Source: JABDIY01 sp963751955
GTDB taxonomy: Bacteria; Actinomycetota; Acidimicrobiia; Acidimicrobiales; SZUA-35
Direction: 5' to 3'
DNA length: 64,000 bases
Assembly: GCA_963751955.1 (NCBI GenBank)
Contig: CAVVWM010000011.1
Coordinates: forward strand, 124,001 to 188,000
How positions within the stretch are numbered: position 1 is the stretch's first letter; every line of letters starts with the position of its first letter. Shown here one piece after another: positions 24,520 through 33,787 of this stretch. Position numbers and translations under genes: made by a program. The notes beneath the pieces are model-generated. The model did not search any database and was not told the origin of the DNA. It saw only the letters and a list, made by a program, of their open reading frames with translations.

Positions 24520-27500
24520 GTGCCTGCAAACACCACTGCTCGCTACCCAACCGTCTCTTCCAAGGCCGACATTCCCGCAATCGAAGAGCGGATTCTGAAG
24601 CGGTGGAAGGAGAACAAGACATTCGAGTCCACGGTCGCCCGGCCGGCGGGATCGGAACCAACCAGCACCTTCGTCTTCAATGACGGGCCGCCGTTTGCCA
24701 ACGGTCTGCCGCACTATGGCCATCTCCTCACCGGTTATGTAAAAGACATCATCCCCAGGTTCCAGACGATGAACGGAGCACGGGTGGAGCGCCGGTTCGG
24801 TTGGGATTGCCATGGTCTGCCCGCAGAAATGCAGACCGAGAAGGAGACCGGAATCTCGGGTCGCAAGGCCATCCTCGACTTCGGAATCGACAACTTCAAT
24901 GACGCATGCCGGTCCTCGGTGCTTCGCTACACGAGCGAATGGGAAAACTACGTCACCAGGCAGGCGCGTTGGGTCGACTTTCAAAACGACTACAAGACCA
25001 TGGACCTCGACTACATGGAGTCGGTCATGTGGGCCTTCAAGCGACTGTGGAGCAAGGGTCTCCTGTACCAGGCAGATCGAGTGATGCCGTACTCATGGGG
25101 CGCTCAGACACCGCTGAGCAATTTCGAGATCCGCCTCGACGATGCCACCCGGCCTCGCCAAGATCCAGCGGTCACAGTTGCGTTCACTCTGGAACCTCGT
25201 GACGGGGATCCTGGAGAACTCCGGATACTGGCATGGACCACGACACCCTGGACTCTGCCCAGCAACCTGGCCCTGGCTGTTGGCCCCGATCTCCCTTACG
25301 TCGTGGTCGAACATGAGGGCCAGAACCTCGTTGTAGCCCAAGGATCGTTGGATCGATATGAACGCGAACTCGGCAACGAACCCACCATCACGGGCCGCAT
25401 GTCCGGATCCGAGCTGCTCGGCCGCTCCTACGTCCCGCTGTTTCCCTACTTCGCTGACAACCCCAACAGTTTCGTCGTACTAGGCGCCGACTTCGTAGAG
25501 CTCGGCGAAGGAACCGGCGTTGTTCACCTGGCTCCCGGTTTCGGCGAAGACGACCAGACGGTCTGCGCTGAAGCTGGGATCCCGCTGGTTGTTCCAGTCG
25601 ACGATGCCGGGGAATTCACTTCTGAGATCAGCGACTTTGCGGGACTGAACGTCTTCGACGCGAATCCAAAAGTGATTGCCGCGCTGAAGGAGCAGGGTCG
25701 CGTCTTTCGTCACGAGACCTATGACCACAACTACCCACACTGCTGGCGAACAGATACCCCCGTGATCTACCGGGCCGTTCCGAGCTGGTACGTGAGGGTC
25801 AGCGACCTCAACCAACGCCTTCTCGACACAAACCAGGAAATCAACTGGATTCCCGACCACATTCGAGACGGTCAGTTCGGCAAATGGCTCGAAGGAGCCC
25901 GAGACTGGAGCATTAGCCGAAACCGGTTCTGGGGTGCTCCGATCCCAGCCTGGGTATCGGACGATCCCGCGTACCCCCGAACCGATGTCTACGGATCACT
26001 CGACGAGATCGAGGCCGATTTCGGGATCCGGCCTACCGATCTACACCGCCCATACATCGACGATCTCGTGCGTCCGAACCCAGATGACCCATCCGGCACA
26101 TCGATGATGCGCCGGGTGCCCGAAGTTCTCGACTGCTGGTTCGAGTCCGGATCCATGCCCTACGCACAGCTTCACTACCCGTTCGAGAACGTCGAACGAT
26201 TCGAACAATCCAATCCAGCCGACTTCATCGTGGAGTACGTGGCTCAAACCCGTGGTTGGTTCTACACCATGCACGTCCTGAGCGTTGCCCTCTTCGATCG
26301 ACCGGCGTTCAAGAACGTGATCTGTCACGGCGTTGTGCTCGATGCCGAGGGGCGCAAGCTGTCCAAGAAGTTGCGCAACTACCCCGATCCGGTCGACATC
26401 TTCAACACTGTTGGGTCAGATCCAATGCGTTGGTATCTGGTGAGTTCGCCAATTCTTCGCGGTCTCGACACACGGATCGAGTCCGACGATTCCGGCGTCC
26501 GCGAAGTCGTCCGGCAGGTGCTCAACCCGATATGGAACGCGTACAGCTTTTTCACGTTGTACGCCAACGCATCATCGTATGTGGCTCAGGTTCGCACCGA
26601 CAGTGACCACGTTCTCGATAGATACGTTCTGGCCAAGACATCCGAACTCGTCGGCGAAGTCTCCGCCGCGCTCAACGCCTATGACCTTGCGGGCGCTTGC
26701 AGCAGAGTCACCTCGTATCTCGACGCCCTCACCAATTGGTACATCCGCCGTTCGCGGGAACGTTTTGGAACACCCAAGCCGACGCCGAACTCGACACCGA
26801 CGCACTCGACACCCTCTACACCGTGTTGCTCACCGTGATGAAGATCGCAGCACCGCTCCTGCCCATGCTCACAGAGGAGATCTACACCGGGCTCACCTCC
26901 GAGGACCAATCGGTCCACCAGCAAGCGTGGCCTAAAGCTGAGGACCTTCGACCGGACCCCGAACTCGTGGCCGGCATGGATGCGGTTCGGGCAGCCGCCA
27001 GTGCGGCGCTCTCCTTGCGAGAGGATCTCGGCGATTCGCGTTCGACAACCACTACAAAGCGTCACGGTGGCCGGCGATCGGCAGACTTCTATGGCCCCAT
27101 TTGCTGACCTTCTTGCCGACGAAATCAACGTGAAACAAGTTGACTTCTCCTCTGAGGTGGGCCGATTCGGCGTATTCAGAATGGTCCCCAACGCACGAGT
27201 TTTGGGTCCCCGCATCGGCAAGGAGGTACAAGCCGTCATCCAAGCAGCCAAAGCCGGCCAGTGGACAGAGAACGAAGACGGAACCGTCACCGTTGCGGGA
27301 GTGGATCTTGCCGAAGGCGAATTCGATCTTTCGCTTTCACCTGCCGAAGGAGTGGTCGCTGCTCCGCTACCGGGAAATGACGCAATCGTTGCACTCGACA
27401 CGAACTTGACCTCGGAGCTCCTCGCTGAGGGCACCGCTCGCGATCTGGTTCGGGTTGTTCAGAATCATCGCAAAGAGGCCGGATTGGAAGTGACCGACCG

Positions 27501-27687
27501 TATTGCCCTGACGATCACCGGCGAACCTGAGCTGATCGCGTCCATAGGCAAGAACATTGGCTGGATCAAGGAACAGGTGCTGGCGACCGAGTCGCTGCTC
27601 GGCAACGATCCAGGAGATCGCGCCTACCGAGCGGCGGCAGTGATCGAGGGTGGACAGATCACCATCGGCTTCGACAAATCTGGCTGA
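24520..27687 (+). CDS. ileS: Isoleucyl-tRNA synthetase (two frameshifts in the sequence)
   Basis: Reconstructed length 1055 residues, normal for IleS. The class I signature is NGLPHYGHLLTGYVKD (HIGH box) near residue 65, with the KMSKS box present as EGRKLSKKLRNYPDP near residue 613. The CP1 editing domain contains ILAWTTTPWTLPSNL. After WYIRRSRERF the frame breaks at the T4 run 26763-26766 (one base missing), continues as NTQADAELDTDALDTLY, and returns to the original frame near 27030-27034 (one base extra) as RVRQPLQSVTVAGDRQ. As written, the first frame stops at 26838, losing the anticodon-binding end. That cannot be functional in an essential gene, so base-call error is likely. Confidence 0.93.
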
Positions 27688-27692
27688 GTCGG

Positions 27693-29819
27693 CTATTTGT
27701 TGCGTCTGCCGAACCAGCCGCCGCCACTTTCTTTCTCACCTTCTTCGCTCAGAAACCGATTGAGAGTTTCGTCGTCAGATCCGGCTTGTTCGCCGTCTGT
27801 CATCTGACGAAGCTCATCGAGAAACGGATCATCGGGGGGAAGATCTTCGAGGCGAGCATCGGGGTGAGGCGGTCGGTCGGGATCGGGTACCGACCACTCT
27901 GAGCCACCAACGGTGTCCGACGGGAAAGCTGGTGTCGAGTCGACCGCAAGCTCCTCCACCTGGGGCGGCGATGGAAAGCCAGGTTCAGACTCCGAAACGA
28001 AGGTCGCCACGGCATCGGCGGTCGGTGCCGGCGGAAAAGCGGGCGGAGCATCGAACGACTGGGTGGGCAATGCAGGCTCCTGAACCGGTGGTGGCGGCTC
28101 TAGGAATGACGATGCCGACTCTGAGTCCGGGGCTTGATCAGTAGGGGCGAACTCTGGATCTACCTCTCGACTCGACTCAGGTACCGCTGTGTCCCGCAAC
28201 CTCGAGACGCGGCTCGCCAATCGGTTTCGGGCCTGTTCGGCGAGACCCCCGAGGCCTAGCTGGGCGTCCTCGGCGGCGGGCTCCTCGGCGAATGGCGACT
28301 GGACGTCGATCCCCAAACCATCGGGATCGGACTCCGGCGCTTCGGCAGCGGTGGGTAGATCGGAATAGGCCGACGGGTCGGCCGTTTCGGGGACAGATGA
28401 GAAGACAGAGTCTGGAGTGACCGACGCTGCGATCGCGGCTCCCGATTCAGGTTCGGAGTAACCGCCCGTGGCAAACGGATTTTCGTCTGCGACTCCGAAC
28501 CCAGCACCGGTCTCGGGGTCCAAGCTTCGCTCGGACTCGTTTGTGAACGGCTCCCAGTCTTGAGACCCCAAGGCGAGACCCGACTCCCCAGCAGCTGCGA
28601 AGGGGGTTTCAAGCTCGTAGGCCGATTCTGCATAGGATTCCTCGCTGACAGTCGCTGCAGCGAAGTCCTCGGCCGGACTCGTCTCCGCGTACTCTCCCGA
28701 CGTCGAGGTGTCCGCGTACTCTCCCGGCGCCGAGGTGTCCGCGTACTCTCCCGGCGTCGAGGTGTCCGCGTACTCTCCCGGCGTTGAGAGGGTTGAGAAC
28801 GGACCGGCATCCTGGATCTCGCCGGTGAGACCCTCGCCGTCGGCTTCTACAAAAAGAGACTCTTCGGCTGAAAATTCTTCGCTAAGTGGTTGTGGGTCTT
28901 CCACCGTCCCCACAAGCTCGGGCTCAAGAGCGGGATCGAACTCGGGCTCGGTGAAGGCAAAGTCTGAAGCTTGCCGTTGTGCCGCCTCTACCTCTGTGCT
29001 GAGCGTGCCTATGGAGTAACTGTCGATGGACAGCGTGGTGAGCTCTTCAGGGTCTAGAAGTCCGATCTCTGCTGGCTCGGGTATTTCGGCCTCGGCCAAC
29101 AGTTCCGGATCATCCAAGACTGCGTTGAGTTCGGTCAGCGCGCTGCGTACATTCTCGCGGCGTCCTTCCAAGAATTGCTCGAACCGTTGCACGTCGGCAC
29201 TGAGGTCATCACGGCTTCGTTCGAGCAGGGAAATCTCCGAGAGCAGTTCGTTCCGACGAATCCCCTGTTCAGAGAGGAGCTCTTCCTCGATCGCAGCTTT
29301 GCGAGTTTCGGCATGTTCGAGCGCATCAGCCAGCAATTGGGCCCGTTCGGCCTCGGCATCGGCCAGCATCTGTTCTCGTTGGGCGTGGGCTTCACCCTTG
29401 AGTTCTTTGGCCTCGGCCCGTGCTCCGGCCATGATGGAATCGGCCTGAGCGACAGAACTACCCCGTAGCTCCTCGGCGCCTTTTTCCGCTTCGCGAATGG
29501 TCTGATCGGCTGTTCGTTGGGCCAGAAGAAGTGTGTTGCGTAGCGTCTGGTCGAAATCACCGTCCGGAGCTTGGGTGTGTGCAGCGTCGTTTGCGCCCAT
29601 GGCCTGTCCAGCGATAGCACTGGCGCGATGAGATGCCTCGTCCGCCCGTTCGTTCGCCTCATTGAGTTGTTGCTCCAATGTCTCGATCTCATCGGCCAAC
29701 GGCGCCAAGGTGTCAAGAACACGGTCGACCTGAGACTTGCTGTATCCACGCATCTCTTCTTCGAACTTGACAGTCGGAATCTGGCGCAGAAGACGCAATT
29801 TGTCGCTACCAACACTCAT
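27693..29819 (-). CDS. DivIVA-domain protein with long acidic, repeat-bearing C-terminus
   Basis: A 708-residue protein. Residues ~15-50 (VKFEEEMRGYSKSQVDRVLDTL, read as two parts) are a DivIVA-like N-terminal domain, followed by ~180 residues of coiled coil (EAEKGAEELRGSS, EAKELKGEAHAQRE, QLLADALEHAETRK). The remaining ~450 residues are disordered, rich in Glu, Asp, Ser and Pro, and include four STPGEYADT-type repeats. The protein ends WFGRRNK. DivIVA/Wag31 proteins mark negatively curved membrane and organise polar growth and division in Actinobacteria. This one is much longer and far more acidic than classical DivIVA. It follows yggT and sepF as in many dcw clusters. Confidence 0.8.
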   Translation of the reverse strand: MSVGSDKLRLLRQIPTVKFEEEMRGYSKSQVDRVLDTLAPLADEIETLEQQLNEANERADEASHRASAIAGQAMGANDAAHTQAPDGDFDQTLRNTLLLAQRTADQTIREAEKGAEELRGSSVAQADSIMAGARAEAKELKGEAHAQREQMLADAEAERAQLLADALEHAETRKAAIEEELLSEQGIRRNELLSEISLLERSRDDLSADVQRFEQFLEGRRENVRSALTELNAVLDDPELLAEAEIPEPAEIGLLDPEELTTLSIDSYSIGTLSTEVEAAQRQASDFAFTEPEFDPALEPELVGTVEDPQPLSEEFSAEESLFVEADGEGLTGEIQDAGPFSTLSTPGEYADTSTPGEYADTSAPGEYADTSTSGEYAETSPAEDFAAATVSEESYAESAYELETPFAAAGESGLALGSQDWEPFTNESERSLDPETGAGFGVADENPFATGGYSEPESGAAIAASVTPDSVFSSVPETADPSAYSDLPTAAEAPESDPDGLGIDVQSPFAEEPAAEDAQLGLGGLAEQARNRLASRVSRLRDTAVPESSREVDPEFAPTDQAPDSESASSFLEPPPPVQEPALPTQSFDAPPAFPPAPTADAVATFVSESEPGFPSPPQVEELAVDSTPAFPSDTVGGSEWSVPDPDRPPHPDARLEDLPPDDPFLDELRQMTDGEQAGSDDETLNRFLSEEGEKESGGGWFGRRNK
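28681..28788 (-). repeat. Four 27-bp coding repeats in the DivIVA-like gene
   Basis: Units at 28681, 28708, 28735 and 28762, each 27 bp, encode nine-residue repeats (STPGEYADT and variants). The centre units differ at one or two bases. Confidence 0.92.
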
Positions 29820-29869
29820 GGCCTCAGCCTAGTGGTGTCGAAGCCTTCGATCAGGTAAGAAACGCTGAT

Positions 29870-30130
29870 TCAGCGACAGAAGACTGTTTGCAGCACGATG
29901 AGCGCGAGGAAGACCACAATGAAGTCGGCTCCGATGCCCCCGGCGGCTCCCGGCATCGGCGGCACAGCTCGCCGCAGTGGCATCATCACCGGCTCGGTAA
30001 CGCTGAAGGCAAGCTCGCGCACTTGCATCATGATGCCATCGGATCTTGCCGGGAAGAATGAGAGCGCAATACGAACATAGAACGCTAGGGAAAACACAAG
30101 GATGACGGTGCACAGGAGCGAGGAGACCAT
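29870..30130 (-). CDS. YggT-family membrane protein
   Basis: An 86-residue protein with two hydrophobic helices (LLCTVILVFSLAFYVRIALSF and IVVFLALIVLQTVF, given in parts) flanking the family motif region LAFSVTEPVMMPLRRAVPP. YggT proteins sit in the inner membrane next to sepF/divIVA genes in Gram-positives and cyanobacteria and are linked to division and cell-shape control. The start codon overlaps the sepF stop by one base (TGATG), so expression is coupled to sepF. Confidence 0.9.
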   Translation of the reverse strand: MVSSLLCTVILVFSLAFYVRIALSFFPARSDGIMMQVRELAFSVTEPVMMPLRRAVPPMPGAAGGIGADFIVVFLALIVLQTVFCR

Positions 30131-30921
30131 CAGCGTTCGAAACCGCGCTCTTGCATCCGCCTTCGATCCTCATCGCTTACACCGACCCCCGCAGGTGTAA
30201 GGAGGTACACGTTGGCTGCGACTCGCTCCATGCCGCCGGCGAGTACGTAGCAAACACCACTTGCGAAATCGACGAGGCGGCGGGCGACCGGCTTGTCGAC
30301 GGCGGTGAGGTTCATCACCACCGGTGCACCGGCTCGAAAGTCATCGGCTATCCGACTGGCGTCTTCGAACGAGGACGGAATGTGCAAACGAGGTTTGGCG
30401 TGCGTGACCACGTTGAACTGGGGCTCCTCAGTAGATGGGCTAGAGCTCTGTCTCGAGGCTCCGTCGATTACGCTCACCGTGGCGGTGGCTACTGGTACCT
30501 CACTGGGCGCAGAACTGGCTGGCATCGGTGAAGTCTGCGACACCGTTACCCCCGTCTCGGCACCGTGGTTGTCGGCGGGAATGGCAGACTCGAGCGCAAC
30601 GCCCGAACCGGGCTCTCGCACCCGATGATCCACTCCAGCCGTCGGGGACAGTCCAGCTAAGGCGTCGGGAACGGCTAGACCGTCCTGTTCCACCGGGCGA
30701 AGCGGGCGCACCGCACCGACCCCACCCATCTCGTTCATCTCGCTGTCTGCACTGAATCCGAAGGAGGTCTGATGATCAGGGAGGCGATCATCGAGCGCGA
30801 TGTTCTTGTTGCGCCCCCGAAGAGATCGCTCATCTTCTTCGTCGTAGTACGTCTCATCGTCGTACATCTGGTCGTCGTCATCGAGTCCCAGAAACGCCAT
30901 GACATTCCGAAACACAGCCAT
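30130..30921 (-). CDS. sepF: Cell division protein SepF
   Basis: 263 residues from ATG 30921 (ribosome site AAAGGACC); upstream in-frame codons give basic non-family sequence. It opens with MAVFRNVMAFLGLDDDDQ, a membrane-binding amphipathic helix as in SepF, then a very acidic stretch (DDETYYDEEDER) and a ~130-residue variable linker. The C-terminal SepF domain is FEDASRIADDFRAGAPVVMNL, ARRLVDFASGVCYVLAGGMERV and VYLLTP. SepF polymerises and anchors FtsZ to the membrane in bacteria without FtsA; no FtsA is in this cluster. The linker is longer than in most SepF proteins. Confidence 0.93.
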   Translation of the reverse strand: MAVFRNVMAFLGLDDDDQMYDDETYYDEEDERSLRGRNKNIALDDRLPDHQTSFGFSADSEMNEMGGVGAVRPLRPVEQDGLAVPDALAGLSPTAGVDHRVREPGSGVALESAIPADNHGAETGVTVSQTSPMPASSAPSEVPVATATVSVIDGASRQSSSPSTEEPQFNVVTHAKPRLHIPSSFEDASRIADDFRAGAPVVMNLTAVDKPVARRLVDFASGVCYVLAGGMERVAANVYLLTPAGVGVSDEDRRRMQERGFER

Positions 30922-31027
30922 GGACGGTCCTTTCACAACAGAGGTAGCGGATAACCGGGCCGAGGCCCGTTGCCACCGTAGCCTCTCAGATATCATTCGG
31001 CGGGGCAATCTCAGAGCGGACGACGGG

Positions 31028-31672
31028 TCAAGGGCGAGGACCGAAGATCGCCGAGCCGACGCGAACCACGGTCGATCCCTCTGCAATCGCCAACTCGAAA
31101 TCGCCACTCATTCCCATCGAACAGACCTGCAGCCCATGTTCATCAACTGCGGCACGGCACCGCGCGAAGACGGGTCGAGGATCCACACCGATATCGGTGA
31201 AACCCATGGTCATGAGACCTTGGACGTCAAGTCCGCAGGCGACACCGGAATCCACCAGCGACCCAATCTCGGACGGAGCAACTCCCGACTTGGTGTCTTC
31301 TCCAGTGAAGTTGACCTGGATCAACACTGATGCCCCCGGCCGTCTCTTGGCGATTTCCTCCAGGACCGCTATGCGATCGACGCTGTGCCAAAGGTCGACG
31401 ATCGCCGCGATTCTCTTGATCTTGTTGCGCTGCACTGGTCCGATCATGTGCCACCTGGGTGACAGCTCCCGTTGGGCGAGGTTGGCGGCCTTGGCAGCCA
31501 ACTCTTGTGCGTAGTTTTCGCCGAGATCTTGACAACCTGCCAGAACTGCTTCGGCGGCGACATCAGCGCTGAAGCGTTTCGTAACCGCCACCAGTTCGAC
31601 GTGCTGATCCGGGGCACAGGCGGCGTCTATTCGCTGCTTGAGGGCGACAAGCTGCTCGGAGATCGGTTCCAT
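31028..31672 (-). CDS. YggS/PLPBP-family pyridoxal-phosphate homeostasis protein
   Basis: 214 residues from ATG 31672. LVAVTKRFSADVAAEAV contains the PLP-lysine. GENYAQELAAKA, WHMIGPVQRNKIKRI (usual HFIGxLQxNK), LIQVNFTGEDTKSGV and LMTMGF follow, then MGMSGDFELAIAEGSTVVRVGSAIFG at the end, which is the phosphate-binding part. The protein binds PLP without a known catalytic activity and balances vitamin B6 and amino-acid pools. It sits between pgeF and sepF, a conserved arrangement in Actinobacteria. The frame stays open far upstream, but that overlaps pgeF. Confidence 0.92.
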   Translation of the reverse strand: MEPISEQLVALKQRIDAACAPDQHVELVAVTKRFSADVAAEAVLAGCQDLGENYAQELAAKAANLAQRELSPRWHMIGPVQRNKIKRIAAIVDLWHSVDRIAVLEEIAKRRPGASVLIQVNFTGEDTKSGVAPSEIGSLVDSGVACGLDVQGLMTMGFTDIGVDPRPVFARCRAAVDEHGLQVCSMGMSGDFELAIAEGSTVVRVGSAIFGPRP

Positions 31673-31677
31673 TGCAC

Positions 31678-32391
31678 TCAAGTATGGAACAACTGGGCCA
31701 TCGTCAACATCCGACCAGTCTTGCGAACGCCAACACCGGTGCGATGACTGAAGTAGACCCGCCCTGCCGTGCTCGGCGGACGCTGTGGCGGAGGGAAGCC
31801 CGAGCGATCCAATGCGCAGGAAACACCGGCGAAGAGATCGAGCGCGGTGGTTCCTTTGGTTGTGTGCGATCTCACCGCGTCTCCGTAGGTCGCAGCAATC
31901 GGCTCGAGGTCCCAAGCGGAGAACTCGTAGTGTTCGGGCGCAATACAAGGGCCGCAGAACGCATAACGTCGACCCTCGGGAACAGCGCTTATGACCATTT
32001 GTGCGCCCTTCTCGATGATCCCCGCCATGAGCCCCCTCCATCCGGCGTGCACGACTGCGAGCGCTTGGGTGTGAACATCCGAGGCCGCCATCACGATCGG
32101 CGCGCAGTCCGCCGTAGTGACGGCCAGCGACACGCCGAGTTCGGTTGTGAAGGCACCGTCGGCCTCGATGCCGGCATGCTCGCCCGGGCGACTGACCGTG
32201 ACGATCGTGTTTCCGTGGACTTGACGCAACCACGTCACGTCGGCAGTCGGTGCCGAGAACCGCTTCAGGTTGTGGGCGAATGTGGACTCGGTGACCCGCA
32301 ATGAACCGTCGTTCCGGTCCGAGGTGCGGATCAGGATCTCAGTGCGGTTGAGCCCTTCGACGTCGAGGCCTTCGACGATGCTACGGGCCAC
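31678..32391 (-). CDS. pgeF: PgeF/YfiH-family multicopper-oxidase-fold purine nucleosidase/peptidoglycan-editing protein
   Basis: A 237-residue protein with the family motifs TWLRQVHGNTIVTV, LAVTTADCAPIVM, ALAVVHAGWRGLMAGI and FCGPCIAPEHYEF; the His and Cys residues that bind the metal are present. E. coli YfiH removes or prevents wrong L-Ser in the peptidoglycan stem, while other members (laccase-domain LACC1 type) act on purine nucleosides. The dcw position, 12 bp from ftsZ, supports a cell-wall role. It ends five bases before the yggS start. Confidence 0.9.
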   Translation of the reverse strand: MARSIVEGLDVEGLNRTEILIRTSDRNDGSLRVTESTFAHNLKRFSAPTADVTWLRQVHGNTIVTVSRPGEHAGIEADGAFTTELGVSLAVTTADCAPIVMAASDVHTQALAVVHAGWRGLMAGIIEKGAQMVISAVPEGRRYAFCGPCIAPEHYEFSAWDLEPIAATYGDAVRSHTTKGTTALDLFAGVSCALDRSGFPPPQRPPSTAGRVYFSHRTGVGVRKTGRMLTMAQLFHT

Positions 32392-32403
32392 GTTGGCCCA
32401 GCC

Positions 32404-33567
32404 TTATTTCAGGAAGCTGGGAACGTCGAAGTCGTCGTCGAGGTCATCGTCGTCGTTGGCGAAGACATCGATGGCTTGACGGGTACGTCCGTGATCGGCC
32501 GCGCTCGAGGATTCGTCGAGGAAAGCGTCGTAACGGCCTCCAGCCCCAGCGTTCGAGCTCGCCCGGGATGCGCCGCCACCGGCAGTGCCGTAGTTGATGG
32601 TCCGGTCGGGGCTGGGCTCCCCGTCCCAGCGATCGAATCCAGCAGCGATCACCGTCACACGGATCTCTTCACCCATGTTCTCATCAACCACGGTTCCGAA
32701 GATGATGTTGGCTTCAGGATGGGCAACGTCGTGGATGATCTCAGCGGCCTCGTTCACTTCGAAGAGCCCGAGCTCGCTGCTTCCGGCGATGGACAACAGG
32801 ATGCCCCGTGCGCCCTCGATGGAGGCTTCCAGCAGCGGACTGGCGATCGCTGAACGGGCTGCGCTGAGGGCTCGTCCTTCGCCGGCAGCCTGCCCGATTC
32901 CCATGAGGGCAGAGCCAGCATCGGACATGATCATCCGAACATCGGCGAAGTCAGTGTTGATGAGCCCTGGCGTCGTGATCAGATCGGTGATTCCTGATAC
33001 TCCGGAGAGGAGAATCTCGTCGGCCATCTTGAAGGCATCGATCATGCTGGTGCGTTCGTCGGCGATGGACAGCAGACGATCGTTGGGGATGACTATCTGA
33101 GTGTCGACCTTCTCCTTGAGTCGAGCGATACCACTTTCGGCTTGGGTGGCGCGACGCCGACCCTCGAACCCGAAAGGACGCGTGACAACTGCGATTGTGA
33201 GCGCGCCCTGGCTCTTGGCGATCTCAGCGATGACCGGAGCTGCGCCGGTTCCGGTTCCGCCGCCTTCGCCGACGGTAATGAAAACCATGTCACCGCCTTC
33301 CATGGCGGCAGAGATCTCTTCCCTGTGTTCTTCCGCGGCTTGCTGTCCGATCGCTGGATCAGAGCCAGCGCCAAGCCCGCGGGTCAGCTCGCGGCCGATG
33401 TGAATCTTGGTCTCCGCATCGTTCATGAGCAGAGATTGGGCGTCGGTGTTCACCGAGATGAACTCGACACCGCGCATTCCAGCGTCGATCATCCGGTTGA
33501 CGGCGTTACAACCACCGCCGCCGATACCGACGACTTTGATGACCGCCACATAATTCTGTGTGTTCAT
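32404..33567 (-). CDS. ftsZ: Cell division GTPase FtsZ
   Basis: A 387-residue tubulin homologue. It contains GIGGGGCNAVNRMIDAGM, the G-box GEGGGTGTGAAPVIAEIA near residue 105, RPFGFEGRRR, and NTDFADVRMIMSDAG. The core is followed by a short linker and the C-terminal peptide DDLDDDFDVPSFLK, which in Actinobacteria binds SepF and other partners. It polymerises with GTP into the Z-ring. The start lies 220 bp after ftsQ with its own potential regulatory region, so ftsZ may have an extra promoter there. Confidence 0.98.
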   Translation of the reverse strand: MNTQNYVAVIKVVGIGGGGCNAVNRMIDAGMRGVEFISVNTDAQSLLMNDAETKIHIGRELTRGLGAGSDPAIGQQAAEEHREEISAAMEGGDMVFITVGEGGGTGTGAAPVIAEIAKSQGALTIAVVTRPFGFEGRRRATQAESGIARLKEKVDTQIVIPNDRLLSIADERTSMIDAFKMADEILLSGVSGITDLITTPGLINTDFADVRMIMSDAGSALMGIGQAAGEGRALSAARSAIASPLLEASIEGARGILLSIAGSSELGLFEVNEAAEIIHDVAHPEANIIFGTVVDENMGEEIRVTVIAAGFDRWDGEPSPDRTINYGTAGGGASRASSNAGAGGRYDAFLDESSSAADHGRTRQAIDVFANDDDDLDDDFDVPSFLK

Positions 33568-33787
33568 TCCGATGCGAGTCCTTATCTCCGGTTATTCATG
33601 GGTTCCATTGGTGATGGACAGATCACAGGGTGTAACGCTAGTGCGTAGCGAGGTGCTTCGCAGTGCTCTCGGCAAGAGCGGGTGCATGGACTGCCATTCC
33701 CAAGGCTTCAGCTGAGAAGTTCCTGTGAATGACGCACATCAATCGATGTGCATATCCGTGAACGATGTCTTGCTTGAACACATATTC
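33568..33787 (-). promoter_or_regulatory. ftsQ-ftsZ intergenic region with two inverted repeats
   Basis: 220 bp. GCACATC (33734-33740) and GATGTGC (33745-33751) form a perfect stem with a four-base loop. CGCTA (33636-33640) and TAGCG (33646-33650) form a smaller one. An AAGGA ribosome site lies ~15 nt before ftsZ. In many bacteria ftsZ promoters sit exactly here, so these are operator or RNA-structure candidates; no matching regulator is known to me. Confidence 0.45.

Noticed and set aside
24010..24984. 324-codon minus frame running through the Lys repeats and the start of ileS
   Set aside because: Composed of QEEGSGQEEGCG-type sequence, the off-frame reading of the 33-bp repeat, and overlaps ileS.
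30922..31107. Upstream extension of sepF
   Set aside because: The frame stays open but overlaps the end of the yggS gene and is Arg-rich; ATG 30921 has a clear ribosome site and the family N-terminus.
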